From an uncultured Alphaproteobacteria bacterium (GTDB taxonomy: Bacteria; Pseudomonadota; Alphaproteobacteria; SP197), in NCBI GenBank assembly GCA_938048755.1, contig CALIUG010000191.1, positions 1 through 34,820 on the forward strand: a DNA stretch of 34,820 nt. The letters are read 5' to 3'. The notes under the pieces were generated by a model that searched no databases, was not told where the DNA came from, and was given only the letters and a program-made list of their open reading frames with translations. Positions within the stretch are counted from its first letter, which is position 1; each line of letters starts with the position of its first letter. Positions 9,985 through 18,533 of the stretch are shown here, piece by piece. The translations under genes and the position numbers were made by a program.

Positions 9985-11121
9985 TCAAGATGTTCCAGCG
10001 ACTGTGCGCTGTGCGATGTCCGCGACAACCGCGCGCATGGCTTCCTTGTGCTGATCGGCGCCGCCTGCCCCGGCATAAACCGCAAGCTGATTTTCGGCAC
10101 CTGTGCCGCCGCGCACGATCTCTCGTGCGCGTTCAACTTCGGCAGTGCAGCCCAGCGCATCCGCGTCTTCGGCCACCAGCACCAGAATCTCTTCGAGCAG
10201 ATCGCCATAGGGAATGAGCGAACGTTTACCGAAATCGACGAGTTGGCTCTGACTGCCGTAACGCTGAGCGAGCCAGCGGTTCTCCTGAATCAGGATGTTG
10301 GGATACTCGCGCCAGCGCTGATTACCAACGCGCAGACGGTAAAGCATGCGCAGAATGCACTGGAACAGTGCGGCGATGGTGAGTGCATCCTCCATGCTGG
10401 GGCAGACATCGCAGATGCGCATTTCCAGCGTGGGGTAATGGGAGCTGGGCCGCAGATCCCACCAGAGTTTGGAGCCGTCCTGCACGAGCCCGGAACTGGT
10501 CATGTGTTCGATGGTGCGCTGATAGTCCGACCAGCTTGCGATCGGTTCGGGCAGTCCGGTGCGCGGCAGGCTGTCGAACACGGTGAGGCGATAACATTTG
10601 AGGCCGGTATCCCTGCCCTGCCAGAACGGTGAAGAGGTCGAGAGGCAGAGCAGATGCGGCAGGAAGTAGCGTGCCTGATTCATCAGGTCGATGCGCATTT
10701 CCTCGTCCTCGATCCCGACATGGACATGCATGCCGCAGATGAGGAGGCGTCGCGCGACGGCCTGCATGTCACGGGCGAGGTCCTCGTAACGCTGCTTGGG
10801 GACGTAACTCTGGTCGCGCCAGTCACCATAGGGATGGGTCGAGGCTGCAATGGGGGCAAGGCCGTAATTGCCCGCGACCCTGGCCACGCCACTTCTCAGG
10901 CGCATGAGTTCGGCGCGCACTTCACTGATGTTCTTGCAGACCCGGGTGCCGATCTCGACCTGGGCGCGCAGAAACTCCGGTGTCACCTGATCACCCAGTT
11001 CCTTGACGCAGTCATCAATCAGGGAATCCGGTGGGTTTTCTGCCAGGTCGCCGGTTTCAGGATCGACCAGGAGATACTCCTCCTCGACACCCATGGTGAA
11101 TGCAGGTTCGCGCAGCGCCAT
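9985..11121 (-). CDS. Carboxylate-amine ligase, YbdK/GCS2 family
   Basis: FTMGVEEEYLLVDPETGDLAENP, CGMHVHVGIEDEEMRIDLMNQARYFLPHLLCLSTSSPFWQGRDTGLKCYR, WWDLRPSSHYPTLEMRICDVCP. Confidence 0.9.
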   Translation of the reverse strand: MALREPAFTMGVEEEYLLVDPETGDLAENPPDSLIDDCVKELGDQVTPEFLRAQVEIGTRVCKNISEVRAELMRLRSGVARVAGNYGLAPIAASTHPYGDWRDQSYVPKQRYEDLARDMQAVARRLLICGMHVHVGIEDEEMRIDLMNQARYFLPHLLCLSTSSPFWQGRDTGLKCYRLTVFDSLPRTGLPEPIASWSDYQRTIEHMTSSGLVQDGSKLWWDLRPSSHYPTLEMRICDVCPSMEDALTIAALFQCILRMLYRLRVGNQRWREYPNILIQENRWLAQRYGSQSQLVDFGKRSLIPYGDLLEEILVLVAEDADALGCTAEVERAREIVRGGTGAENQLAVYAGAGGADQHKEAMRAVVADIAQRTVAGTS

Positions 11122-11124
11122 GGA

Positions 11125-11952
11125 TCAGCCCTCCCGTCGATAGAGCGCTTCATCATCCAGAATAGCGCTGAAACTCTCGATCATGATCTGGGTCCAGCGC
11201 TCCACACCTGCTTCGTCGTCGATCAGGTCCTGGCGGATCTCGATCTGAACGTTTGCGCGGCCATAACGCGCAGCATGCATCGGCATGGTGTAACCGTGGG
11301 GCGAGGCCCCGGAATAGGGCTCGTTGTCACCCACGCAGAGGTCACCGCGGTCACGCAGGTGCTGGATCAGCGGCAATGCCATGCGGCCGTCACGATCCCA
11401 GAGAACGCCGATATGCCATGGGCGTTCACCTCTGCCCATGACCGGCGTGAAGCTGTGCATCATGATGACGGGCGGGACCTTGCCCCGTGCCTCGATCCCT
11501 TCAATGACGGCAGCGCACGCCTCGTGATAGGGCCAGAAACAGGCATCGGCCCGGTCAGCCGCATCCTGATCGCTGATGTTCTGGTTGGCCGGCACGGGCG
11601 AACCATCGCTGATGGCAACGATCGATTGCTCATCATCAAGCTGGCGGTTGCAGTCGATGACCAGACGCGAATAGCCCGCGAGCACGCCAGGTGCGTCGAA
11701 ATGTGAAGAAAGCCGACGCGTAATCTCTGCGGCTCCGATATCCCAGCCGATATGCCGTTCGAGCTCTTCCTGTGGCAGGCCCAAATTGTCCAGAGCAAGA
11801 GGCACCTTGTTGCTGGCGTGATCGCACAGAAATGCGAACGACGCCTTGCCGCGCGGATTGAGAATCTCGTAGGCAGGCGGATCGTCGGGACCCAGAAGCG
11901 GGTCGCCGTCCACGCGCATATCGCTGAAAGAATCTCTTTGTACCGAATCCAT
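11125..11952 (-). CDS. N-formylglutamate amidohydrolase family protein
   Basis: Start at MDSVQRDSFSDMRVDG. Motifs FAFLCDHASNKVPLALDNLGLP, HIGWDIGAAEITRRLSSHFDAPGVLAGYSRLVIDCNR, HSFTPVMGRGERPWHIGVLWDRD. Confidence 0.85.
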   Translation of the reverse strand: MDSVQRDSFSDMRVDGDPLLGPDDPPAYEILNPRGKASFAFLCDHASNKVPLALDNLGLPQEELERHIGWDIGAAEITRRLSSHFDAPGVLAGYSRLVIDCNRQLDDEQSIVAISDGSPVPANQNISDQDAADRADACFWPYHEACAAVIEGIEARGKVPPVIMMHSFTPVMGRGERPWHIGVLWDRDGRMALPLIQHLRDRGDLCVGDNEPYSGASPHGYTMPMHAARYGRANVQIEIRQDLIDDEAGVERWTQIMIESFSAILDDEALYRREG

Positions 11953-12103
11953 GGCCCGGACCCTAATGCGGATCATGATCGCGTGGAACCAATTCGTAGC
12001 GCCACGCACGCCCGACAGGTTCCAGGGCCCCAAAAGCGGAATTGAATCCACGGATGGCGATGTCCGTTGCCAGCCCTGACACACCGTGCCAGAACGAACG
12101 GCG

Positions 12104-13378
12104 ATGATTGATGATCCACGACAGTTCCTGAACGCGCTTTTTGACGCTGCCGTAAATGCTGCGCGTGCCGAAGTGTGTCTTGCAGGACGCCTGCCGGCAC
12201 CGCCGAAGGGACGCACCGTCGTTATTGGCGCAGGCAAGGCTGCTGCGGCCATGGCTGCAGCGGTCGAAGCGCAATGGCATGGCGATCTCTCCGGACTTGT
12301 GGTCACGCCCTATGGTCACGAGGTGCCCACACGCCGGATCGAGGTTGTTCAGGCATCCCATCCCGTGCCCGATGAAGCGGGAACCCGGGGTGCCAGACGA
12401 ATCCTGGATGCGGTGAAGGGCCTGACCGAGGACGATCTGGTGCTATGCCTGATTTCCGGTGGTGGTTCAGCACTTCTTGCCCTGCCTGCGCCCGGCGTTG
12501 CGCTGGAGGACAAGCAGGCCGTCACAAGGGCGTTGCTGCGTTCAGGCGCGACGATCCACGAAATGAACTGTGTGCGAAAACACCTTTCGGCCATCAAAGG
12601 CGGCCGCCTTGGTGCGGCTGCAGCACCGGCGCGGGTGGCCACGCTCGCCATTTCTGATGTGCCCGGCGACGACATCTCGGTCATCGCATCCGGGCCAACC
12701 GTAGCCGATCCCAGTACACGCGAAGAGGCTCTTGCACTGATCGCGCGCTATCACATTGATGCCCCGTTGTCGGTGCTGGAACATCTGCAGAATCCCGCAA
12801 GCGAGACCCCAAAACCCGGTGATCCCAGTCTGTTTGGCGTCACGGCCGAGATTATCGCCACACCGCAGGACAGCCTGCAGGCTGCCGCGAACCTGGCACG
12901 TGAGCACGGTGTCACACCGGTGGTGCTGGGAGACACCGTGGAAGGCGAAGCACGCGATGTGGCGTTGGTCCATGCAGCTGTGGCGCGCGAGATTGCCCAA
13001 CACGGCAGGTTGGCAACGCCACCGGCCGTCATCTTTTCAGGCGGTGAAACCACGGTGACCCTGCGTGGCAGTGACGGCAGTGGCGGACGCAATCAGGAGT
13101 TCCTTCTGGCTCTGGCATCAGCCCTTCTGGGAACGCCCGGTATTCATGCCCTTGCCTGCGATACCGACGGAATCGACGGATTCAGCAAGGCGGCCGGCGC
13201 GGTGATCGATCCGACAACACCCGAACGCGCAGCAGCAGCCGGCATCAATCTGAGAGACGCCCTGGAACGTCAGGACAGCGGCGGGTTCTTTGCAACCCTG
13301 AACGATGCCATTGTCACGGGGCCGACACGCACGAACGTGAACGATTTTCGCGTTATTCTGATTACAGCCAAGCATTAG
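12104..13378 (+). CDS. Glycerate 2-kinase (MOFRL family)
   Basis: VVIGAGKAAAAMAAAVEAQW, LVVTPYGHEVPTRRIEVVQASHPVPDEAGTRGARRIL, LISGGGSALLALPAPGV, C-terminal SGGETTVTLRGSDGSGGRNQEFLLALA and TDGIDGFSKAAGAVID. Confidence 0.93.
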   Translation: MIDDPRQFLNALFDAAVNAARAEVCLAGRLPAPPKGRTVVIGAGKAAAAMAAAVEAQWHGDLSGLVVTPYGHEVPTRRIEVVQASHPVPDEAGTRGARRILDAVKGLTEDDLVLCLISGGGSALLALPAPGVALEDKQAVTRALLRSGATIHEMNCVRKHLSAIKGGRLGAAAAPARVATLAISDVPGDDISVIASGPTVADPSTREEALALIARYHIDAPLSVLEHLQNPASETPKPGDPSLFGVTAEIIATPQDSLQAAANLAREHGVTPVVLGDTVEGEARDVALVHAAVAREIAQHGRLATPPAVIFSGGETTVTLRGSDGSGGRNQEFLLALASALLGTPGIHALACDTDGIDGFSKAAGAVIDPTTPERAAAAGINLRDALERQDSGGFFATLNDAIVTGPTRTNVNDFRVILITAKH

Positions 13379-13388
13379 GAAACGAATC

Positions 13389-14792
13389 ATGCGCCGCCAA
13401 CGACAAGCCAAAATCGTGGCAACGCTGGGCCCTGCGACATCAAACCGTGAGGCCATCACGACCTTGTTCCAGGCTGGCGCTGACGTCTTCCGCCTGAACA
13501 TGAGCCACGGCAGCCAGGAAGACCATCGCAAGAACTACGACATTCTCCGGGAACTGGAATCCAGGTTCGGCCGGCCCATCGGTGTGCTTGCCGATCTGCA
13601 AGGGCCCAAGCTTCGGATCGGGAGCTTTGAGGGTGATGCGGTTACCCTGGAGCGCGGTCAGGATTTTCGCCTGGACCTGGACGAGACACTGGGAGACACG
13701 TCGCGGGTCGGCATGCCGCACCCCGAGATCTTTGCTGTTATTGAAGCAGGTCATCGCATCCTGTTGGACGATGGCCGCGTCGTGCTTGAAGTGACACGCA
13801 GCGGCGAGGACTTTGCCGAGACCACGGTGATTGCCGGTGACGGGCTTTCCAACAACAAGGGCCTCAATCTGCCCGGTGTCGCCTTGCCGATCGCAGCGCT
13901 TACCCAAAAGGATCGATCAGACCTGGAGTTCGCCCTGGAGCTGGGCGCCGACTGGATCGCCCTCTCCTTCGTTCAGCGTCCCCAGGACATTGTCGAAGCC
14001 CACGAACTGGTCGGCGGACGGGCTGCCGTGATGGCCAAGTTGGAAAAGCCGTCAGCGATTGTCGAACTCGATGAGATTGTTGCGCTCGCCGACGGTATCA
14101 TGGTGGCACGCGGCGATCTGGGTGTGGAACTCAAGCCCGAAGAAGTACCGGGTCTGCAGAAACGCATCATCCGTGCGTGCCGCAAGGCAGGCAAGCCCGT
14201 GATTGTCGCAACACAGATGCTGGAATCGATGATCGAGGCACCCACACCGACCCGAGCCGAAGCATCCGATGTCGCCACGGCCGTCTATGACGGCGCGGAT
14301 GCACTCATGCTTTCCGGCGAGACCGCGGTTGGCGAATACGCAACCGAAACGGTTGAAATGATGGATCGGATCATGGTCGCCGTGGAGCAGGACACGCTTT
14401 ACGAGCCGACCATCGCACTGCCGGAACCAACCAGTGCCGACGCCATTTCGGCAGCCGCCAGGCAGGTCGTGGAGACCATTCAGGCAAGTGCGATTGTTGC
14501 CTATTCGGTATCCGGCTCCACCACGCTTCGCGCGGCACGTGAACGCCCGGAGGTTCCCATCCTGGGTCTGACCCCCAAGGTGGAATCTGCGCGCCGCCTG
14601 GCGCTGGTATGGGGCGTCCATTCGGTCCACACCGAAGACGCCAACGACTTCGTCGACATGGTCCACCGCGCCACAAAACTGGCCAAGGATGAGGGGTTTG
14701 CCGTGCCCGGCGAACGCATCGTCATTACCGCAGGTGTTCCCTTCGGCACACCGGGCAGCACCAACACCCTGCGGATCGCACGGGTTTACTAG
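13389..14792 (+). CDS. pyk: Pyruvate kinase
   Basis: RRQRQAKIVATLGPATSN, ADVFRLNMSHGSQEDH, LADLQGPKLRIG, MVARGDLGVELKPEEVPGLQKRIIRACRKAGKPVIVATQMLESMIEAPTPTRAEASDVATAVYDGADALMLSGETAVGEY. Confidence 0.97.
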   Translation: MRRQRQAKIVATLGPATSNREAITTLFQAGADVFRLNMSHGSQEDHRKNYDILRELESRFGRPIGVLADLQGPKLRIGSFEGDAVTLERGQDFRLDLDETLGDTSRVGMPHPEIFAVIEAGHRILLDDGRVVLEVTRSGEDFAETTVIAGDGLSNNKGLNLPGVALPIAALTQKDRSDLEFALELGADWIALSFVQRPQDIVEAHELVGGRAAVMAKLEKPSAIVELDEIVALADGIMVARGDLGVELKPEEVPGLQKRIIRACRKAGKPVIVATQMLESMIEAPTPTRAEASDVATAVYDGADALMLSGETAVGEYATETVEMMDRIMVAVEQDTLYEPTIALPEPTSADAISAAARQVVETIQASAIVAYSVSGSTTLRAARERPEVPILGLTPKVESARRLALVWGVHSVHTEDANDFVDMVHRATKLAKDEGFAVPGERIVITAGVPFGTPGSTNTLRIARVY

Positions 14793-14799
14793 ACCGGCT

Positions 14800-15363
14800 T
14801 CAGATCGCTTCGCCCTCGACTTCGCGGGAAAGGTCTTCGACCCGTTCGCGAACATTTTCCATGTGCGGATTCTGTCTGAGGGCCTCGCGGAACCAGTGAA
14901 GCGCGGCGGGCTTGTCATCCATCGAGGTGTAGATGAGACCCAGGCCCGACAAGGCGCCGAAATGGCGTGGCTCGAGCTCCAGGACCTTCATGCAGTCAGC
15001 GATGGAATCATCATACCGACCGATCATGTAATAGACGGTCGCGCGCTTGTTCCAGGCTTCCGCAAAATCAGGGGCAACCTTGATCAGCTGATCGAACATG
15101 CCGATGGCCTCGTTCAGATCACCAACCTGCATGGCGCGCGTGCCGCCATCCATGAGCTGGTTCAACCCGTCATCGTTGCCTTCGACCCAAAGCGCCCAGA
15201 TGTAACTCTGGATCAACTGCGCTTCGCCCGGGTCGCTGGTCTGGTGGAGCTGCTCGAAGAGCGAGTCCAGACGCGGGTCGTCCTGTGCCGCCTGGAGCGG
15301 TTGCAGAACGAACCAGCATGAGAGGGCTACGGTCGCGGTGGTCAGAGCGATGAATCGGATCAT
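14800..15363 (-). CDS. Secreted/periplasmic TPR-repeat protein
   Basis: Signal peptide-like N-terminus MIRFIALTTATVALSCWFVLQPLQAAQD; TPR-like repeats (AIGMFDQLIKVAPDFAEAWNKRATVYYMIGRYDDSIADCMKVLELEPRHFGALSGLGLIY). Confidence 0.8.
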   Translation of the reverse strand: MIRFIALTTATVALSCWFVLQPLQAAQDDPRLDSLFEQLHQTSDPGEAQLIQSYIWALWVEGNDDGLNQLMDGGTRAMQVGDLNEAIGMFDQLIKVAPDFAEAWNKRATVYYMIGRYDDSIADCMKVLELEPRHFGALSGLGLIYTSMDDKPAALHWFREALRQNPHMENVRERVEDLSREVEGEAI

Positions 15364-15403
15364 GCGCCAAGTTTATGAACGCAATCGCGCAATGCCAAGC
15401 CGA

Positions 15404-15580
15404 TCAGACACACAAGCTGGTGATGGCATCCCGGGAGTCAGAAGGGCCGCGCCCGGTGGGGCGACGGCCCTTTCTTGTGTAGGCCTTAGGGTTGCGAACA
15501 ACCCTCTGGCGAAAACGGGGATCGGCGAGCGCCCGGGCAGGACCCGACCGCCGCCGCACACGCGGGGTTTTGCGAGCCAT
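15404..15580 (-). CDS. ArfA-like alternative ribosome-rescue factor candidate (58 codons, hairpin in ORF)
   Basis: MARKTPRVRRRSGPARALADPRFRQRVVRNPKAYTRKGRRPTGRGPSDSRDAITSLCV. Recalled E. coli ArfA core is [30 protein letters not shown], so AL..DP.FRQRV..N.K...Y.RKG is shared. SD-like GGAG upstream of ATG 15580. A longer ORF (15404..15637) in the track contains it. Confidence 0.55.
   Translation of the reverse strand: MARKTPRVRRRSGPARALADPRFRQRVVRNPKAYTRKGRRPTGRGPSDSRDAITSLCV
15442..15472 (-). promoter_or_regulatory. Near-perfect hairpin inside the ArfA-like ORF (candidate RNase III site or terminator)
   Basis: Minus-strand RNA: AAGGGCCG-U-CGCCC-[CACC]-GGGCG-CGGCCCUU: 8 bp + single-nt bulge + 5 bp, 4-nt loop, starting at codon 37 and about 38 nt upstream of the stop codon. 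Confidence 0.7.
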
Positions 15581-15649
15581 CACCTGATCTCCGGTTGGTG
15601 GAACCAGAGAGAGAGGTTTACCGGCACAAAAAGGCAAGGATCGGGTCGA

Positions 15650-16015
15650 TCAGAGATCCTGACCGAACATGATGCGATGGCCGTCCGGCGTTTGTACCGG
15701 CATCTCGCGCATGCCCCAGGGTTTGTCCTGTGGTGCGGCGACATCAAGACCGCGAGCCGTAATCTCGGCGTGGTAGGCATCGACATCTTCGAGAACGACA
15801 TAGGCAAAATACTGATGATCGCCGAGATCCTGGGGAGAAATGGCATCAGGGCATTCACCGATCATGAGCGAGAAGGAATCCATGCGCAGGAAAATCCAGC
15901 CTTCAGGCTCCATCCAGATTTCCATGCCCATGACATCAACCCACCAGCGCGCCGTTGCCCTGATGTCGGGGACGGCAAGAACGTGATGCTGCTCGCTAAC
16001 CCTGATTTCCGACAT
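15650..16015 (-). CDS. VOC (glyoxalase/bleomycin resistance) family protein
   Basis: MSEIRVSEQHHVLAVPDIRATARWWVDVMGMEIW...GWIFLRMDSFSLMIGECPD...QYFAYVVLEDVDAYHAEITARGLDV...MPVQTPDGHRIMFGQDL; typical VOC layout. Confidence 0.85.
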   Translation of the reverse strand: MSEIRVSEQHHVLAVPDIRATARWWVDVMGMEIWMEPEGWIFLRMDSFSLMIGECPDAISPQDLGDHQYFAYVVLEDVDAYHAEITARGLDVAAPQDKPWGMREMPVQTPDGHRIMFGQDL

Positions 16016-16025
16016 AGCAGGCCTC

Positions 16026-17306
16026 CTAACCATCGAGCGACACGGGGCGCGGGCCTCCGGTCGCCCAGTCGATCAGTTCGACGGGATGCACGACAGGTTT
16101 GCCGATACCGCTGGCAATCTGAACCATGCAGCCGACATTGCCGGCAGCAACAACGTCCGCGCCGGTGGTCGCAATGTTGATTGCCTTGCGTTCGAGAAGT
16201 TTAGCCGAGAGGTCAGGCTGGAGCATATTGTAGGTCCCGGCCGAGCCGCAGCAGATATGGCCTTCGGGAATGTCGCAGACGTCAAACCCGGCACGCCGAA
16301 GCAAATCGGCCGGTTCTGCAACGATCTTCTGGCCGTGCTGCAGAGAACAGGCCGCGTGATAAGCAACACGGGGCGCGTCAGGCGGTGCGGATCCGGATTC
16401 CAACAGGTCGCCGACGAGTTCAGAGACGTCCAGCGCCTTGCCCGAGACTTCCGCTGCAGCCTCTGCCCAGTCGGGATCATCCTTCAGAAGAAAGCTGTAC
16501 TCCTTCAATTGCGTGCCGCAGCCCGAGGCATTGGCGATCACCGCATCGAAGGGGCCGGCCTTGGTCCAGGCCGCAATGTTCGCGCGGGCCGATTCCAGGG
16601 CACTGTCGTGGTCTCCCATGTGAAGCACGAGGGAGCCGCAACAGCCACCGCCTGGTGCAACCACGACCTCGCAACCCAGACGGGTCAGAAGACGGATGGT
16701 GGCTTCGTTAACCTGGGGGGTCAGAACCTGCTGGGCACAGCCGTTGAGCAGCACGACACGTTTGCGGGTCTCACCTTGCGCCTCATGAATCATGGCCCTG
16801 TCCGACCAGGACGGCTCTGGAATGCGGCGTGGGGCGAGACGCACCATGGCGCGGAGTTGCTTGGGCAAGAGACCGTTCAGGGGCCGTGCCAGAAGGGCAC
16901 CGATCAGGGAAAGGCGGAAGAGACCGGGATTGGGTACCGTGCGTGCGATGAGGCCACACACCAGACGCTCCATCCAGGGGCGCTTGCGGGTTTCGGCGAT
17001 GTGGGCACGGGCGTGATCGACCAGATGCATGTAGTTCACGCCGGACGGGCATGTGGTCATGCAGGAAAGACAGGACAGGCAGCGATCGACATGGCGCGCA
17101 GTCGTTGCGTCGGCAGGCCGTCCCTCTTCCAGCATGTCCTTGATCATATAGATTCGACCGCGCGGACTGTCGCGTTCGTCACCCAGCAACAGATAGGTCG
17201 GACAGGTCGCGAGGCAGAAACCGCAATGCACGCAGGTCTTGAGAATGCGCTCGGCTTCCCTGATGTGGGGATCGGCGAGCCGGACAAGATCGAAGCGGGT
17301 TTCCAT
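16026..17306 (-). CDS. glcF: Glycolate oxidase iron-sulfur subunit GlcF
   Basis: CVHCGFCLATCPTY, CLSCLSCMTTCPSGVNYMHLVDHARA, CCF/CCG motifs GGGCCGSLVLHMG and HICCGSAGTYNMLQPDLS; directly downstream of glcE/glcD. Confidence 0.93.
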   Translation of the reverse strand: METRFDLVRLADPHIREAERILKTCVHCGFCLATCPTYLLLGDERDSPRGRIYMIKDMLEEGRPADATTARHVDRCLSCLSCMTTCPSGVNYMHLVDHARAHIAETRKRPWMERLVCGLIARTVPNPGLFRLSLIGALLARPLNGLLPKQLRAMVRLAPRRIPEPSWSDRAMIHEAQGETRKRVVLLNGCAQQVLTPQVNEATIRLLTRLGCEVVVAPGGGCCGSLVLHMGDHDSALESARANIAAWTKAGPFDAVIANASGCGTQLKEYSFLLKDDPDWAEAAAEVSGKALDVSELVGDLLESGSAPPDAPRVAYHAACSLQHGQKIVAEPADLLRRAGFDVCDIPEGHICCGSAGTYNMLQPDLSAKLLERKAINIATTGADVVAAGNVGCMVQIASGIGKPVVHPVELIDWATGGPRPVSLDG

Positions 17307-17308
17307 GG

Positions 17309-18523
17309 CTAGCTTCCCTGCACCATACGGCCGGGATTGAGGATGCCGATTGGGTCGAAACCGTCCTTGATGCGCTGGCTGAGACCGGCCCGCGTCGCAG
17401 GCTGGGGATGGAAGACCCCGACAGCGGCCTTCAGGGCATCCGGAGCGCGGACCAGTGTGGCGTGACCACCTGCGGCCTCGGCATGGGAGCGCACCTGCCG
17501 AGCGAGGTCGAGATTGTCACCGGAACTTGCCCAGATAAGACCGCCACCCCAGTCGAGGTAGCCCTCGATGCCCAGATCGCCAAGGGCATCCAACACGGTA
17601 CCGCCCGAGGCCGGGGCGACGGAGAGACGCCAGAGAACGGAACCCGTGCTGCAAAACGGCGTTGCATCGCGCACTTCCTGCCAGAAGGCACCGGAGTTGT
17701 GACCGTGCAGTTCCTCGATGTCACCGAAGGCCGCCAGAAGGTCTCGAAGTGCGTTGTTGCGCACTTCGACGGAAACAGGCGGGCCCTCGATACGGATCGC
17801 TGTGACGGCGGCCCCTGCGCCCGCGACATAGCTGACACGCGACCGGTCGGCGATGGGGGCAGGAAGATAGGCCGCGGCAGAAACTTCATGCGCGCTGGAA
17901 AGCGCCGCAGTCATGGCAAGGCATGCATCTTCGGCGCTTTGACCGGAGATCAGGACCGTGCGGGTCTTTTCGGGTGCAGGCAGGACCTTGATCGCGATCT
18001 GCGTGAGCACACCCAACGTGCCCCAGGAACCACACATCAGTTTGGTGAGGTCGTAGCCACTCACGTTCTTGACCACCCGTCCACCGGCCTTGATCAGCTC
18101 TCCCCTGCCCGTTGCGACTTCAACGCCCAGGGTATGATCGCGCGCGGCACCGGTCTGAACCCGGCGCGGGCCCGACAGGTTGCCGGCCACGACACCGCCC
18201 AGCGTGGCGCGCTCTGCCGGGGCACCATAGAGCGGACCCAGGTCGGGCGGCTCGAAGGCAAGTTGCTGGTTGGACTGGCGCAGGAGCTCTTCGATTTCCG
18301 AGATCGGGGTCGCGGCGCGGGCAGTCAGGACCAGTTCGGCCGGTTCGTAGTCGACAATCCCGGAAAGGCCCGAGAGGTCGAGGCTGTGGGACGCCACAAC
18401 CAAATGGCCGAAACCGCGTTTTGTGCCGTTGCCGAGAACCTCAAGGGGCGCTTTCTCCGATACCGCCCAGGACAGCAGATCGCGTGTGTCGTTCGCCGAC
18501 TGCGGTTTGAAGGTTTCGGTCAT
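17309..18523 (-). CDS. glcE: Glycolate oxidase FAD-binding subunit GlcE
   Basis: MTETFKPQSANDTRDLLSWAVSEKAPLEVLGNGTKRGFG; LGVEVATGRGELIKAGGRVVKNVSGYDLTKLMCGSWGTLGVLTQIAIKVLP. Start set at internal ATG 18523. Confidence 0.92.
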   Translation of the reverse strand: MTETFKPQSANDTRDLLSWAVSEKAPLEVLGNGTKRGFGHLVVASHSLDLSGLSGIVDYEPAELVLTARAATPISEIEELLRQSNQQLAFEPPDLGPLYGAPAERATLGGVVAGNLSGPRRVQTGAARDHTLGVEVATGRGELIKAGGRVVKNVSGYDLTKLMCGSWGTLGVLTQIAIKVLPAPEKTRTVLISGQSAEDACLAMTAALSSAHEVSAAAYLPAPIADRSRVSYVAGAGAAVTAIRIEGPPVSVEVRNNALRDLLAAFGDIEELHGHNSGAFWQEVRDATPFCSTGSVLWRLSVAPASGGTVLDALGDLGIEGYLDWGGGLIWASSGDNLDLARQVRSHAEAAGGHATLVRAPDALKAAVGVFHPQPATRAGLSQRIKDGFDPIGILNPGRMVQGS

Positions 18524-18533
18524 GCAGGCGAAC

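Noticed and set aside
16086-17312. 408-codon plus-strand ORF (and 17408..18637)
   Set aside because: Antisense shadows of glcF and glcE.
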